Source: Cryobacterium frigoriphilum (GTDB lineage Bacteria; Actinomycetota; Actinomycetes; Actinomycetales; Microbacteriaceae). Taken from it: a stretch of 64,000 bases of DNA. A program made the position numbers and the translations under genes. Position 1 is the stretch's first letter, and each line of letters starts with the position of its first letter. Location: contig NZ_SOHE01000018.1 in the NCBI RefSeq assembly GCF_004403305.1, positions 1 through 64,000 of the forward strand, given 5' to 3'. Of the stretch, positions 8,714-17,122 are shown piece by piece. The notes under the pieces were generated by a model. It saw nothing but the letters and a program-made list of their open reading frames with translations, made no database searches and was not told where the DNA came from.

Positions 8714-9562
8714 TCACCAGGGAACCTCGAGCTCGTCGAGGTCTTCGTAGGCGCTCGTGATCGCGGCGATGCGGGTACGGCTCTCGCGCACGTGCGCGCC
8801 CATCGCACCGGTTGCGAGCAGGTTGACCAGGCTCATGGCCGCGGCGTAGCTGTCGAAGGCCGACACGCTGTCGATGGGGCACTCGAGCCAGTGGGTCGCC
8901 TTGTCGCTGTGCCTTCGGGCGGAGGAATCCGCGATCAGCACGAGCGGGATCCCCCGGCGCTGGATCGCCGTCGCGAGCTGCGCGAACCCGCTCGCCCGGC
9001 GCCGAAAGCCGAACAGAACGACGGCGTCGCGCGGGCCGAGTTCGGCGAGGTCCTCCCCGATCGACTGCCCAGGAACCGGGCCGAGCGTCACCCGGTCGCG
9101 GGACTGCATGAGCTGTTCGCGCAGGTGCAGCGCGAGCGGATAACTGTTGCGCATGCCGATCACGAGCACGTGCCGGGCCGACGCGACCAGGCGGGAGGCC
9201 TCGTCGAGGCGGCCGTCCTCGACCCCGACGAGCAGGCGGCGCAGGTTCTCTTGCTCGGCCTCGACGTGCGCGGCGAGCCGAGACGGGGTGCCGGCCGAGG
9301 CCCCCGGTCCGCCGACCGGCGAGCCGTAGCTGCGCAGCGCCCGGGCGTGCTCGCGCACCTCCGCGGAATCCTGAAAGCCGAGCCTGCGGAACAGCCGCGA
9401 CACGGTCGCCTTCGACACCCCACTCAACCGGGCGAGCTCGGAGGCGTTGTAGACCGCGAGGTCGCTCAGATGGTCGAGGATGAAGTCCGCCGCCCGCTGC
9501 TCCTGCGGCGACAGCTCGCCGTACTGGCCGTCGATGCGCTGGCCTATGTTAACCACGGTCAT
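8714..9562 (-). CDS. RpiR/MurR-family transcriptional regulator
   Basis: Regulator of 282 residues. Residues 1-75 form the RpiR-type helix-turn-helix (ELARLSGVSKATVSRLFRRLGF), and about 110-250 form a SIS sugar-isomerase domain (VLVIGMRNSYPLA, then VVLFGFRRRASGF). The ATG overlaps the allC stop by 4 bp, so it is the last gene of pucG-allC-rpiR and probably controls the purine region in response to a pathway intermediate. A perfect TGAAACA-GT-TGTTTCA palindrome upstream of pucG is the natural operator candidate. RpiR members control ureide or sugar catabolism in other bacteria; the effector here is unknown. Confidence 0.9.
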   Translation of the reverse strand: MTVVNIGQRIDGQYGELSPQEQRAADFILDHLSDLAVYNASELARLSGVSKATVSRLFRRLGFQDSAEVREHARALRSYGSPVGGPGASAGTPSRLAAHVEAEQENLRRLLVGVEDGRLDEASRLVASARHVLVIGMRNSYPLALHLREQLMQSRDRVTLGPVPGQSIGEDLAELGPRDAVVLFGFRRRASGFAQLATAIQRRGIPLVLIADSSARRHSDKATHWLECPIDSVSAFDSYAAAMSLVNLLATGAMGAHVRESRTRIAAITSAYEDLDELEVPW

Positions 9563-10896
9563 GAGGCTGTTCCCTCGACGCCCGGCTCGCTCCGGTACTG
9601 CTCGAACAGCTCAAGAACGGAGGCCTCAAGCGCGTCGACCGCGCGGGCGATATCCGCTTCGGTGACGGACTCATCGGGGTGGTGGCTCACTCCCCCGGCA
9701 CAGCGCACGAACAGCATGCCGATCTCGGTCACCGCGGCGAGGGCCATCGCGTCGTGGCCCGCCATGGAGAACAGTTCCGGCGGCGCGGCCGGGTCTGCGC
9801 CCGCCCGTTCTGTTGCGCGGATGCCCGCGGCAACGACCCGGCGCATCCGTTCGCTGCAGTGGGCGGCCGGCGCCGAATGTGTCTGCTGCCAGGTGACTCG
9901 CAGCCCCCGGCGCTCGCTCATCGCGGTCATCGCGGCCTTGATGCCGAGCCAGGCCGCGTCGCGGGCGTCGTCGAATTCGCCGCGCAGGTCGAGGCTGAAT
10001 TCGACGCGGCCGGCGATGACGTTGACCGCGTCGGGAAACACCGCGAGGTGTCCGACGGTCGCGATGAGTCCGCTCGAGTGGCCGGCCTCGCCGCGGGCAA
10101 TCCGTTCGATGGCGAGCACGGCCTCGCTCGCGCCGGCGAGGGCGTCGCGGCGGCGCGCCCAGGGGGTTCCGGAGTGCCCGGCGGCGCCCTCGACGACGAT
10201 CTGAAAGCGGCGGGCGCCCGCGATGGAGGTGACGACACCGAGCGGCAGCCCGGCCTCATCGAGTACCGGCCCCTGCTCGATGTGCGCCTCGAGGTAGCCG
10301 ACCAGCTCGACCGGCGCGCGCGCGGCGTCGCCAACCGTTGCCGGGTCGAGGCCGAAGGCCAGATAGGCGTCGTGCAGGGTGACGCCGTCGGCGTCTTCGA
10401 GGCTCCACCAGTCGGGGTCCCAGGTTCCGGCGACCGCGCGGCTGCCGAGCAGGGTGGTGCCAAAGCGGGTGCCCTCTTCGTCACCGAAGGCGAGCACCTC
10501 GAGGGCCACCGGGCGGTCGGCCGGGGCGACGCCGGCGTTGATGCGTTCGGCGACCGCGAGGGCGATGAGCACGCCGAGGATACCGTCGTAGCGTCCGGCG
10601 CTCGGCACGGTATCGAGGTGAGAGGCCAGCAGTAGCGCGGGCAGTCCCGCGCGGTGGCCTTCGAGGCGGGCGCACTGATTGCCCGCGGAGTCTTGCCAGG
10701 TCGTGAGGCCGGCCGCGCGCATCCACTGCCCGGTGCGGGAGTTGACGGCGGCGTGCTGCGGCGAGAGATAGACCCGCTCGATGAGGCCACCCGGCAGACT
10801 CGTGTACGTCGCGAGTTCGTCGCAGCGTTCCAGCACGACGGATGCCGCGGTGCTCGCGGGCGCGCCGCCGGGCTTCCGGTCGTCGACGGCGCTCAC
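9559..10896 (-). CDS. allC: Allantoate/N-carbamoyl amidohydrolase, M20 family
   Basis: Metal-dependent amidase of about 445 residues, most likely releasing ammonia from allantoate after allantoinase. It shows HLDTVPSAGRYDG (metal His and Asp), GDEEGTRFGTTLLGSR with the catalytic Glu pair, HIEQGPVLDE, GAAGHSGTPW and the C-terminal SMAGHDAM. These fit AllC/hydantoinase-carbamoylase proteins rather than ordinary M20 peptidases. The GTG at 10896 overlaps the pucG stop (GTGA) and its own stop overlaps the rpiR start, giving a tightly coupled three-gene operon. N-carbamoyl-amino-acid hydrolase or ureidoglycolate lyase activity cannot be excluded. Confidence 0.87.
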   Translation of the reverse strand: MSAVDDRKPGGAPASTAASVVLERCDELATYTSLPGGLIERVYLSPQHAAVNSRTGQWMRAAGLTTWQDSAGNQCARLEGHRAGLPALLLASHLDTVPSAGRYDGILGVLIALAVAERINAGVAPADRPVALEVLAFGDEEGTRFGTTLLGSRAVAGTWDPDWWSLEDADGVTLHDAYLAFGLDPATVGDAARAPVELVGYLEAHIEQGPVLDEAGLPLGVVTSIAGARRFQIVVEGAAGHSGTPWARRRDALAGASEAVLAIERIARGEAGHSSGLIATVGHLAVFPDAVNVIAGRVEFSLDLRGEFDDARDAAWLGIKAAMTAMSERRGLRVTWQQTHSAPAAHCSERMRRVVAAGIRATERAGADPAAPPELFSMAGHDAMALAAVTEIGMLFVRCAGGVSHHPDESVTEADIARAVDALEASVLELFEQYRSEPGVEGTAS

Positions 10897-12167
10897 GCGG
10901 CGCCCCCGACGGCATCCGCATAGACATCCCAGGCCGCGCCGACACCGCCGCCGCCGGTGACCGCCGCTCCCTGGCGGCGCAGCACCTGTTCGAGGGCCGC
11001 GAGGGTCGTCATGACGGTGTCGGTGCGGGCGTTGAAGCCCATCGTGCCGATGCGCCAGATCTTGCCGTGCAGGGGCCCGAAGGAGGTGCCGATCTCGATG
11101 CCGAAGTCCGCGAGCAGCGAGCCGCGCACGGCATCGCCGTTGACGCTGTCGGGGATCACGACGGCGACGACGTTGTTCATCTTGTGGGCAAGGTCGCCGA
11201 AGACGTCGAGCCCGAGGCCCTGCACGCCGGCGAGCATCGCGGCGCCGTGCAGGCGGTGACGTTCGATGGCCTCGGGCAGGCCCTCGTCGATCAGCAGGCG
11301 GGCGCACTCGCGGGCACCGTAGAGGGCCGTCGTGGCCTCGGTGTGGTGATTCAGCCGGCGCGCACCCCAATAGTCGAACAGCATCGCGAGGTCGAAATAA
11401 TTCGAGCGGATGACGCTGCGCCCGACCCCGAGACCGGAGTCGCCGCTCTCGCGCAGCCCGGCCTCGACGCTGCGGCGGGCAGTGATGACCTCCGCCGCGC
11501 GGGGCGAGAAGGTCGAGGGCGCCGATCCGGAGGGCCCGGCCAGGCATTTCTGCAGGCCGGCCGTGACCGCATCGAGGCCCCAGGCATCCGCTTCGAACGC
11601 GTTGCCACCGAGCGACGCGGTGACGTCGGTGTAGAACAGCACGCCGTGGCGGGCGCAGATGGCGCCCAGTTCGTCGAGGGGCTGCATCACGGTTGTGGAG
11701 GTGTCGCCGTGCACGACCGCGAGCAGTTTCGGGCGCGTCTCACGGATCGCCTGCTCGATCGCGGCGGGGGTGAAGACCTGACCCCACGCTATTTCGCGCA
11801 CGTGCACCTCGGCCCCGGCGCGTTCCGCGATCTCGCGCAACAGATGGCCGAAACGACCGAAGATGGGCACCAGCACCCGGTCGCCGGGTTCAATCAGGGA
11901 GACGAGAGCGGCTTCGATGCCGGCGCGGGAGGTGCCGTCCACGAGCAGGGTGTGCTCGTTTTCGGTGCGGAACACGCCGCGGTAGAGCTGCTGCGTCTCG
12001 TTCATGTAGGCCGTCATCGACGGGTCATACTGCCCGACCAGCTGAGCTGACATGGCGCGCAGCACGCGCGGATCGGCGTTGATCGGACCCGGGCCCATCA
12101 GCAGCCGCGGCGGCGGGTTGATCGGCAGGCCGGCGGCCGGAGTTGCGCCCGTGGTGCGATCGCTCAT
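10893..12167 (-). CDS. pucG: PucG-type PLP aminotransferase ((S)-ureidoglycine/alanine-glyoxylate class V)
   Basis: Class V aminotransferase of about 424 residues. PGPINADPRVLRAMS opens the fold, VDGTSRAGIEAALV replaces the usual serine-glyoxylate motif, the Asp of FYTDVTASLGG contacts PLP, and Lys in GLQKCLAGPSG is the Schiff-base residue. In this context it should transfer the amino group between ureidoglycine and glyoxylate. The ATG at 12167 is chosen because GAGGGG lies 9 nt upstream; an in-frame ATG at 12206 would start inside the operator palindrome. It leads the pucG-allC-rpiR operon. Confidence 0.87.
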   Translation of the reverse strand: MSDRTTGATPAAGLPINPPPRLLMGPGPINADPRVLRAMSAQLVGQYDPSMTAYMNETQQLYRGVFRTENEHTLLVDGTSRAGIEAALVSLIEPGDRVLVPIFGRFGHLLREIAERAGAEVHVREIAWGQVFTPAAIEQAIRETRPKLLAVVHGDTSTTVMQPLDELGAICARHGVLFYTDVTASLGGNAFEADAWGLDAVTAGLQKCLAGPSGSAPSTFSPRAAEVITARRSVEAGLRESGDSGLGVGRSVIRSNYFDLAMLFDYWGARRLNHHTEATTALYGARECARLLIDEGLPEAIERHRLHGAAMLAGVQGLGLDVFGDLAHKMNNVVAVVIPDSVNGDAVRGSLLADFGIEIGTSFGPLHGKIWRIGTMGFNARTDTVMTTLAALEQVLRRQGAAVTGGGGVGAAWDVYADAVGGAA

Positions 12168-12168
12168 C

Positions 12169-12205
12169 TGTTTCATCCCCTCAGGCTTCTGAAACAGTTG
12201 TTTCA
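12169..12205 (-). promoter_or_regulatory. Candidate RpiR operator upstream of pucG
   Basis: TGAAACA-GT-TGTTTCA (12190-12205) is a perfect 7-2-7 palindrome, with a third half-site TGTTTCA at 12169-12175 and a related GTTTCAG at 12229. It overlaps the leader and probable start of transcription of pucG-allC-rpiR. Spaced TGAAA/TTTCA inverted repeats are typical of RpiR-family operators, and the operon encodes such a regulator, so autoregulation is likely. The same half-site occurs at 2188-2194. Confidence 0.6.
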
Positions 12206-12401
12206 TGTTGCTAGTTTACGCAACGAACGTTTCAGGCGCGTTACGGCGGGCTACGGATGCGCGACGAATGCGGCCTGCAGGCATCCGTCGCAGCGCGATG
12301 GTTCCCAGAACATAACCCGAACTCGGGACGCTGTTGACCCCGTTGGGCGGCTGCTCGCGACCGACGGGCCCGTGCCCGCGTCTCATGGGTTCGCTCGACG
12401 T

Positions 12402-12460
12402 GCGAGTGGGCGCAAATGGCCCCTTGAGTTCGATTCAAGGGGCCATTTGCGCCCACTCGC
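12402..12460. terminator. Perfect 26-bp inverted repeat downstream of the amidase gene
   Basis: Arms at 12402-12427 and 12435-12460 are exact reverse complements around the 7-nt loop GTTCGAT. Each arm reads from the loop outward as TCAAGGGGC, then an A/T-containing middle, then CTCGC. It follows the formamidase-amidase operon and precedes the pucG promoter. No T-tract flanks it. It belongs to the same half-element family as the array at 23020-23322. Confidence 0.75.
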
Positions 12461-12538
12461 GCGAGCGGATACGGCGGGCAGGCTGTTCGCGGGCTCAGCC
12501 GCAGGCGGCCCAGTCCGCAGGGGCCTCCTCGTTGGGTC

Positions 12539-13738
12539 TCAGGCGGCGAAAGCGGCCGCGAAACGGGCCGCAACGTCGACGAGGGCGAGGTCGCTGTGGC
12601 GGGGGCCGACCAGAGACAGCCCGAGCGGTGCGCCGGCCACCTCCAGCAGGGGCGCCGACACGGCCGGGTAGCCGCCGATCGCGGCCAGGCAGGTCAGCGA
12701 CAGGGTCGCCACGCGGGCGGCGTCGACCGCGGCGGCAGACGCACCGCGGTCGGGCGCGGTCGACGAGGTGGCGGGCAGCACGAGGGTGCGCCCCTGCAGT
12801 GCCGCGTCGAGTGCCGCGCGGTGCGTCGCGAGGGAGGCGCGGGCATCCGTCGCCTGCGGCCGGGTGATGCGGGAGGCGGCCTCGAAGCGGGCGGCGACGT
12901 CGGAACCCAGAACTCCGGGATGCGCGCGCACCCAGTCGCCGTGCGCTTCCCAGGCTTCGGCGGCCTGCACCGTGCGGAACGCGGCGAGCAGCTCGACCAG
13001 ATCGCCCAGCTCAATGATCTCGGGAGCCGGCAGCACTCCGCGGCGGGTCAGGCGGTCGAGTCCATCGACGAAGGCAGCCTGCACGCCCTCGTCGGCGGCG
13101 AAGATCAGGGGCACCGCCACCGCGAACCGTTCGGGCGCCGCGACCTGCAGCGAGGCCGTCGAGCGCAGTCCGACCCCGGCGACCGTGCGCAGCAGTTCGG
13201 GCGTGCGGGTGAGCCAGCCGACCGTGTCGAAGCTCGGCGCGAGCGGCAGCAGGCCCGCCCGGCTGACGGCGCCGTGCGTCGTGCGCAGGCCCCAGAGTCC
13301 CTGGTACGACGCGGGCACCCGGATGGATCCGGCCGTGTCGGTGCCGAGACCGATGCTCGCGTGCCGGGCGGCGACCGCCGCGGCAGGCCCGCTCGAGGAG
13401 CCGCCCGGCAGCCCGCCGGCGACCCGCGGGTTCGGCGCGATGCCGTAATGGGCGTTGACACCCGCGACGCTGTAGGCGAATTCGTCGGTCTGCGCGATTC
13501 CGACGACGGATGCCCCCGCCCCCAGCAGGGTCGCGAGCGCCGCCGCATGGCTGGCCTCGGGGGCAGCCTCCCGCAGGTACTGCGGGTTGCCGGCGCCGAT
13601 CGCAAACCCGGCGACGGCATAGAGGTCTTTCACGGCGACCGTCTCGCCGGCGAGCCGGCCGGATGCATCGTCGGACGCACCCTCCACGAGCGGATTGCCG
13701 AGCACCCGCCAGACCGTCGTGTCGAACGCGCTCGTCAT
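12539..13738 (-). CDS. Amidase, amidase-signature family
   Basis: Amidohydrolase of 399 residues with a Ser-cisSer-Lys triad: Lys in VAVKDLYAV, cis-Ser in the GLPGGSSSGPAAAVA signature and the nucleophile Ser in GTDTAGSIRVPASY. It is shorter than most members (about 450-500). The ATG at 13738 overlaps the stop of the formamidase-type gene by 4 bp, so the two are translated together. The context suggests hydrolysis of a small amide or ureide from purine breakdown, but the signature does not fix the substrate; AtzF- or oxamate-type activities are possible. Confidence 0.85.
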   Translation of the reverse strand: MTSAFDTTVWRVLGNPLVEGASDDASGRLAGETVAVKDLYAVAGFAIGAGNPQYLREAAPEASHAAALATLLGAGASVVGIAQTDEFAYSVAGVNAHYGIAPNPRVAGGLPGGSSSGPAAAVAARHASIGLGTDTAGSIRVPASYQGLWGLRTTHGAVSRAGLLPLAPSFDTVGWLTRTPELLRTVAGVGLRSTASLQVAAPERFAVAVPLIFAADEGVQAAFVDGLDRLTRRGVLPAPEIIELGDLVELLAAFRTVQAAEAWEAHGDWVRAHPGVLGSDVAARFEAASRITRPQATDARASLATHRAALDAALQGRTLVLPATSSTAPDRGASAAAVDAARVATLSLTCLAAIGGYPAVSAPLLEVAGAPLGLSLVGPRHSDLALVDVAARFAAAFAA

Positions 13739-14877
13739 GACGACGCCTCGGTGCGGTCGCGGGCGAGCCCGGCGCCCTCGAAGTCGGCCACCCGAATGCG
13801 GGCGTGCACCCCGGTCACGAGGTCGACGACCTGTGAGATGTTGAAGTCGGTCGCGGCGCTCAGGTACGCGTAGGCGAGGGTCGGTTCCATGCCGTAGCGG
13901 GCGCCGAGCAGCGCGATGGCGGCCCGCACACACTCCCGCATGGCCTCATCGAGGTGCTCGTCGAGCCCGGTCGGCACGAGAAATTCGGCCGTTTCGGCGA
14001 GCGGGCCGGCCAGCGCGCCAAAGTTGGCGATGGCATCCGCCGCCGCGATCACGTCGAAGCGCACGGTGACGCGCAGGCTCGCTTCCATCGCGGTGAGGGC
14101 GACCTCGCCGTCACCTTGCGCGAAGTGCGGGTCGCCGACGTAGGCGAGCGCGCCGGGTACCTGCACCGGCAGGTACAGCGAAGACCCGACCGTGAGCAGG
14201 TTGATGTCGATGTTGCCGCCGTGCGCGCCCGGCGGAACCGAGTGCGCGCGCTGTTCGCCGGCGACGGCGACGCCCATGATGCCGAGGAACGGATGCAGCG
14301 GAAACCGCACCACCCGCTGGCCGCCGGGTAGGAGCGGCAGCGTTCCGACGAGGGTGCCGGCCGGTTCGCGCTCGCTGCCGTCAGCGGCATCGACCGTGGC
14401 GAAGATGCTCACGTTGTCGGAGCCGAGCGGATACTCCCCCGGCAGGGCGCCCTTGCCGTGGCGGTTGGAGATGATGCCATACGGCACCCGGGGCACGGCC
14501 TCGACGAGGGTCATTTTGAGCAGATCGCCCGGACGCACTCCGCGCACGTGGATCGGCCCGGTCACCACGTGCGGTCCGTCGACCCGCGGATTGCGCGAGA
14601 AGTCACTGGCCGCGAGCACGACGGCGTCGTCAAGCACGTCGGCTCGGTCAACGCCGTGGCCGCCGAAGAAGACGGCCGGGTTGCGGCCCTGATCCTCGAG
14701 CACGCCCTCGTGGCTGATCGTGTCGATCGTCACCTCGGTGCCGGCGTCGATGGTGAGCACACCGACATCGCTCGCACACGGCAGCCGCCCCCAGAACACG
14801 GTCTCGGGGGTTGCGGGCAGATACTGCGCCGCGCGGATGCGCCCGGCACCGGGCTGAAGTACGTCGCGGAATGAGAT
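13735..14877 (-). CDS. Acetamidase/formamidase family protein, apparent ATC start
   Basis: FmdA/AmdA-type amide hydrolase of about 380 residues, releasing ammonia from formamide or a small amide. The family N-terminal LPATPETVFWG, then DTISHEG, GRNPAVFFGGHGVDRADVL, GPIHVRGVRPGD, and the later HPFLGIMGVA and GGNID segments are all present. The family-like N-terminus extends upstream of the only GTG (14799). In that frame no ATG, GTG or TTG is available, but GGGAGG lies 6 nt before an ATC at 14875-14877, so a rare ATC start is the best fit; a CTG at the LPATP segment is an alternative without a ribosome site. It is coupled to the amidase. Confidence 0.75.
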   Translation of the reverse strand: MSFRDVLQPGAGRIRAAQYLPATPETVFWGRLPCASDVGVLTIDAGTEVTIDTISHEGVLEDQGRNPAVFFGGHGVDRADVLDDAVVLAASDFSRNPRVDGPHVVTGPIHVRGVRPGDLLKMTLVEAVPRVPYGIISNRHGKGALPGEYPLGSDNVSIFATVDAADGSEREPAGTLVGTLPLLPGGQRVVRFPLHPFLGIMGVAVAGEQRAHSVPPGAHGGNIDINLLTVGSSLYLPVQVPGALAYVGDPHFAQGDGEVALTAMEASLRVTVRFDVIAAADAIANFGALAGPLAETAEFLVPTGLDEHLDEAMRECVRAAIALLGARYGMEPTLAYAYLSAATDFNISQVVDLVTGVHARIRVADFEGAGLARDRTEASS

Positions 14878-15012
14878 GGCGGGCCTCCCGGGCGGCCGTC
14901 GGGGGAACGTGCGGGGGCGGTACGGGTGCTGCGGCGGTACGGGTGATGCGGGCCTGCCCTGCTCGTAGGCTATCGGCAGCCGGGGCCACGCCCGAACCAG
15001 CGGGTCAGCAGG

Positions 15013-15813
15013 TCAGCAGGTTTCGAGTACGGTCGTCATCGCGACGCGGTCCTGCTCCGTGAGGCCGAGCTCGTAGGCGACGAACACCGGCACGAGCTGC
15101 TGCACGTACCAGCACTGCAGGGTGGTGTCGGCGGGCAGGTCGTCCCAGACCACGCGCTGGCCGAGATCGTGCCGGTCGGAGACGTCGGGATAGACGCCCG
15201 GCAGCCAGTCGCTCGGCAGCGAGTCGCTCTTCGAACCGTTTTCGGATCCCTTCACCGCCAACAGGTTGATCGGATCGTTCGCCACGGCCTCGCGCTTCTC
15301 CTGGCTCCAGGCCTGCCCGCCGGTCGCGTAGACGGCCTTGAGCGGCAGCAGGTGGTCGATCTGCACCTCGCTCGAGGTGTCGATGCCGCGGGTGAAGCTG
15401 ATCGTTTCGCCGGTGTACGGGTCGAGCAGCGTGCCGGTGGTCACCGTGCACTCGCTCGCGCGCAGGCTGATCGAGGTCAGGTCGCGGGCCAGCACGTCGT
15501 TGCGCGCGTCGCATCCGTTGTTGTCGAAGTCGTACGACCAGGCATCGCCGAAGAGTTCGTCGCGCGCTCCCGCGTAGCTGCCGTCGTCGACCCAGTCGGT
15601 GCCCGGCAGCCCGGCGACGGTGGCGAGGTCAGCGGCCGCGTCGGCGGTGGGGTTGGCGAGGTTCGGCGCGGCGCTCGGTGCCGCGGATGTCGCGGGCCGA
15701 CTGCCCGACTCGGGCTCGGCCAGCAGGTTGCCGACCACCGCGAGGGCGGCGACCAGCCCCACGAGAAGGATGACGGGCGTGCGTAACTTTTTCGGGATTC
15801 GTACGCGCGCCAT
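15013..15813 (-). CDS. Membrane-anchored/secreted HNH nuclease-like protein (DUF1524 type)
   Basis: Protein of 266 residues. A short basic start and one hydrophobic helix (residues about 12-32) form a signal anchor, followed by an Ala/Pro/Ser linker and an exported domain. That domain has the DUF1524/GmrSD-like HNH core: IDHLLPLKAVYATGGQAW with the metal-binding Asp-His, then NDPINLLAVKGSENGSK with the Asn, as seen in actinobacterial secreted nucleases. Several Cys residues (NNGCDARND, SECTVTTG, LQCWYV, LETC) fit an extracytoplasmic protein. Likely role is extracellular DNA use. It appears monocistronic and unrelated to the purine genes. Confidence 0.82.
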   Translation of the reverse strand: MARVRIPKKLRTPVILLVGLVAALAVVGNLLAEPESGSRPATSAAPSAAPNLANPTADAAADLATVAGLPGTDWVDDGSYAGARDELFGDAWSYDFDNNGCDARNDVLARDLTSISLRASECTVTTGTLLDPYTGETISFTRGIDTSSEVQIDHLLPLKAVYATGGQAWSQEKREAVANDPINLLAVKGSENGSKSDSLPSDWLPGVYPDVSDRHDLGQRVVWDDLPADTTLQCWYVQQLVPVFVAYELGLTEQDRVAMTTVLETC

Positions 15814-15844
15814 GCCCTCAGTCTTTCACGGCGCTGCCGCGGAT

Positions 15845-16291
15845 CTAGCCCAGGTACTCCGCGAGGGAGTCGAGCGTCTCCCTCCAGCCGTCGTAGAAGA
15901 ACCCGTCGCCGGGGGCGCCGTCGACGCCGCGCAGGTCGAACGTCAGGGTTGTGCCGGCGGCGACCGGCTCGAGGGTGAGGGTCACGACCGGAGTGTCAAC
16001 GACATCGTCCGGCTCGCCCCAGGTGAACACGAGGCGCTCGAACGGCGCGACCTCTCGGTAGACGCCGGCGGTGACGACCCGGTTTCCGGCGGCATCATTG
16101 ACCATTGTGTAGCGGTACTGACCGCCCACGCGCGCGTCGATGCGCACTTCATCCCGAGGCGTGCTCGTACCCCGCGGATGCCACCACTGTGCGACCGCGA
16201 CGGGGTCGGTCCAGGCCGTCCAGACCCGGTCGGGCGTCGCGGCGATGGTGCGCCGCAGCGTGAAACCCTTGGACGTGTCGATCATCGGCAT
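15845..16291 (-). CDS. SRPBCC/AHSA1-type START-fold protein
   Basis: Protein of 148 residues of the Aha1-C/CalC-like group. It has the typical opening with TPDRVWTAWTDPVAVAQWWHP, the middle GGQYRYTM and YREVAPFERLVFTWG, and the ending GWRETLDSLAEYLG. Such proteins bind small hydrophobic ligands or act in stress responses; no catalytic function can be assigned. It is divergent from the nucleotidyltransferase gene (about 60 bp shared upstream region) and lies 31 bp upstream of the nuclease gene, so the two may be co-transcribed. Confidence 0.85.
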   Translation of the reverse strand: MPMIDTSKGFTLRRTIAATPDRVWTAWTDPVAVAQWWHPRGTSTPRDEVRIDARVGGQYRYTMVNDAAGNRVVTAGVYREVAPFERLVFTWGEPDDVVDTPVVTLTLEPVAAGTTLTFDLRGVDGAPGDGFFYDGWRETLDSLAEYLG

Positions 16292-16353
16292 TCTCCCTCG
16301 GCTGATCGTGGTCTCGCGGCAGCTGGTGGCTCTTGCGTTCTACGATAAGCACT

Positions 16354-17034
16354 ATGGCCGCGAGCACAACCACTTTCCGGGGACAGACCCGCAGTGCCGG
16401 CCTCGTGCTGGCCGCCGGCGGCGGCACGCGCTACGGAACACCCAAGGTCCTCGTGCGCGGCGCCGACGGAGTTCCGTGGCTGCAGCACGCGGTGACGACC
16501 CTCGCGGCAAGCGGATGCTCCCCCATCCTCGTCGTGCTCGGAGCGGCCGCCGAGCAGGCCGAGACCCTGCTCGCCGAGACCCTGCTGGCCGAGACCCTCG
16601 GCGGCTCGGAGGTGCCGGTCGTCATTGTGCGGGCGCCGGACTGGGCCGCGGGGCTGTCGGCGTCGCTGCGCGCGGGCCTCGATGCGGCGGGGCGGCTCGA
16701 GCCCCTCCCCTCGGCCATCGCCGTGGTTCCGGTGGACGTTCCCGATCTCAATACCGCGACCGTGGCTCGGGTGCTGGGCACGCACGAGCACGAGCACATC
16801 GTCGTCACGCCGGACTCGCTCAGGCAGGCCGTTTTTGGGAGCCGGCCGGGGCATCCGGTGCTGATCGGGCGGGCGCATTGGGCACCACTCGCGGCCGGGC
16901 TGCAGGGTGACCAGGGTGCGCGGCCGTACCTGATGGCGCATCACGTGCAGGCAGTCGAGTGCGGCGACCTGTCGACCGGGCTTGACGTTGACTCCCCCGC
17001 ACCAGGACCCCTGCCAGCACCTGGGCACGGCTGA
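16354..17034 (+). CDS. MobA/MocA-like nucleotidyltransferase
   Basis: Protein of 226 residues with the NTP-transferase fold: LVLAAGGGTRYGTPKVLV is the nucleotide-binding loop with its conserved Lys, VVPVDVPDLN is the metal-binding segment, and GHPVLIGRAHW is the MocA-type motif. MocA enzymes attach CMP to the molybdenum cofactor of xanthine dehydrogenase, which would suit a purine gene region. The ATG at 16354 has no clear ribosome site, and TACGAT about 13 nt upstream would allow a leaderless mRNA. Residues about 70-84 are three tandem 15-bp units (ETLLA repeats, 16561-16605). The stop lies in one arm of the following hairpin. Confidence 0.78.
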   Translation: MAASTTTFRGQTRSAGLVLAAGGGTRYGTPKVLVRGADGVPWLQHAVTTLAASGCSPILVVLGAAAEQAETLLAETLLAETLGGSEVPVVIVRAPDWAAGLSASLRAGLDAAGRLEPLPSAIAVVPVDVPDLNTATVARVLGTHEHEHIVVTPDSLRQAVFGSRPGHPVLIGRAHWAPLAAGLQGDQGARPYLMAHHVQAVECGDLSTGLDVDSPAPGPLPAPGHG

Positions 17035-17090
17035 GTCGCGGACTTCGCACCGTCACTTACCTCACGAAGGCACGAAGTCCGCGACTCAGC
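17030..17090. terminator. 18-bp inverted repeat at a convergent gene junction
   Basis: Arms GCTGAGTCGCGGACTTCG (17030-17047) and its exact reverse complement (17073-17090) flank a 25-nt loop. It overlaps the stop of the nucleotidyltransferase and precedes the end of the converging glycosyltransferase. It probably ends transcription from both sides; no T-tract is present. Confidence 0.7.
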
Positions 17091-17122
17091 TCAGGGCCTC
17101 ATCGCGGTCTCAGAGCGCAGCC

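Noticed and set aside
10957-12050. Plus-strand frames antisense to pucG and allC
   Set aside because: Composition typical of a shadow frame; the minus strand carries unmistakable PLP-enzyme and M20 motifs.
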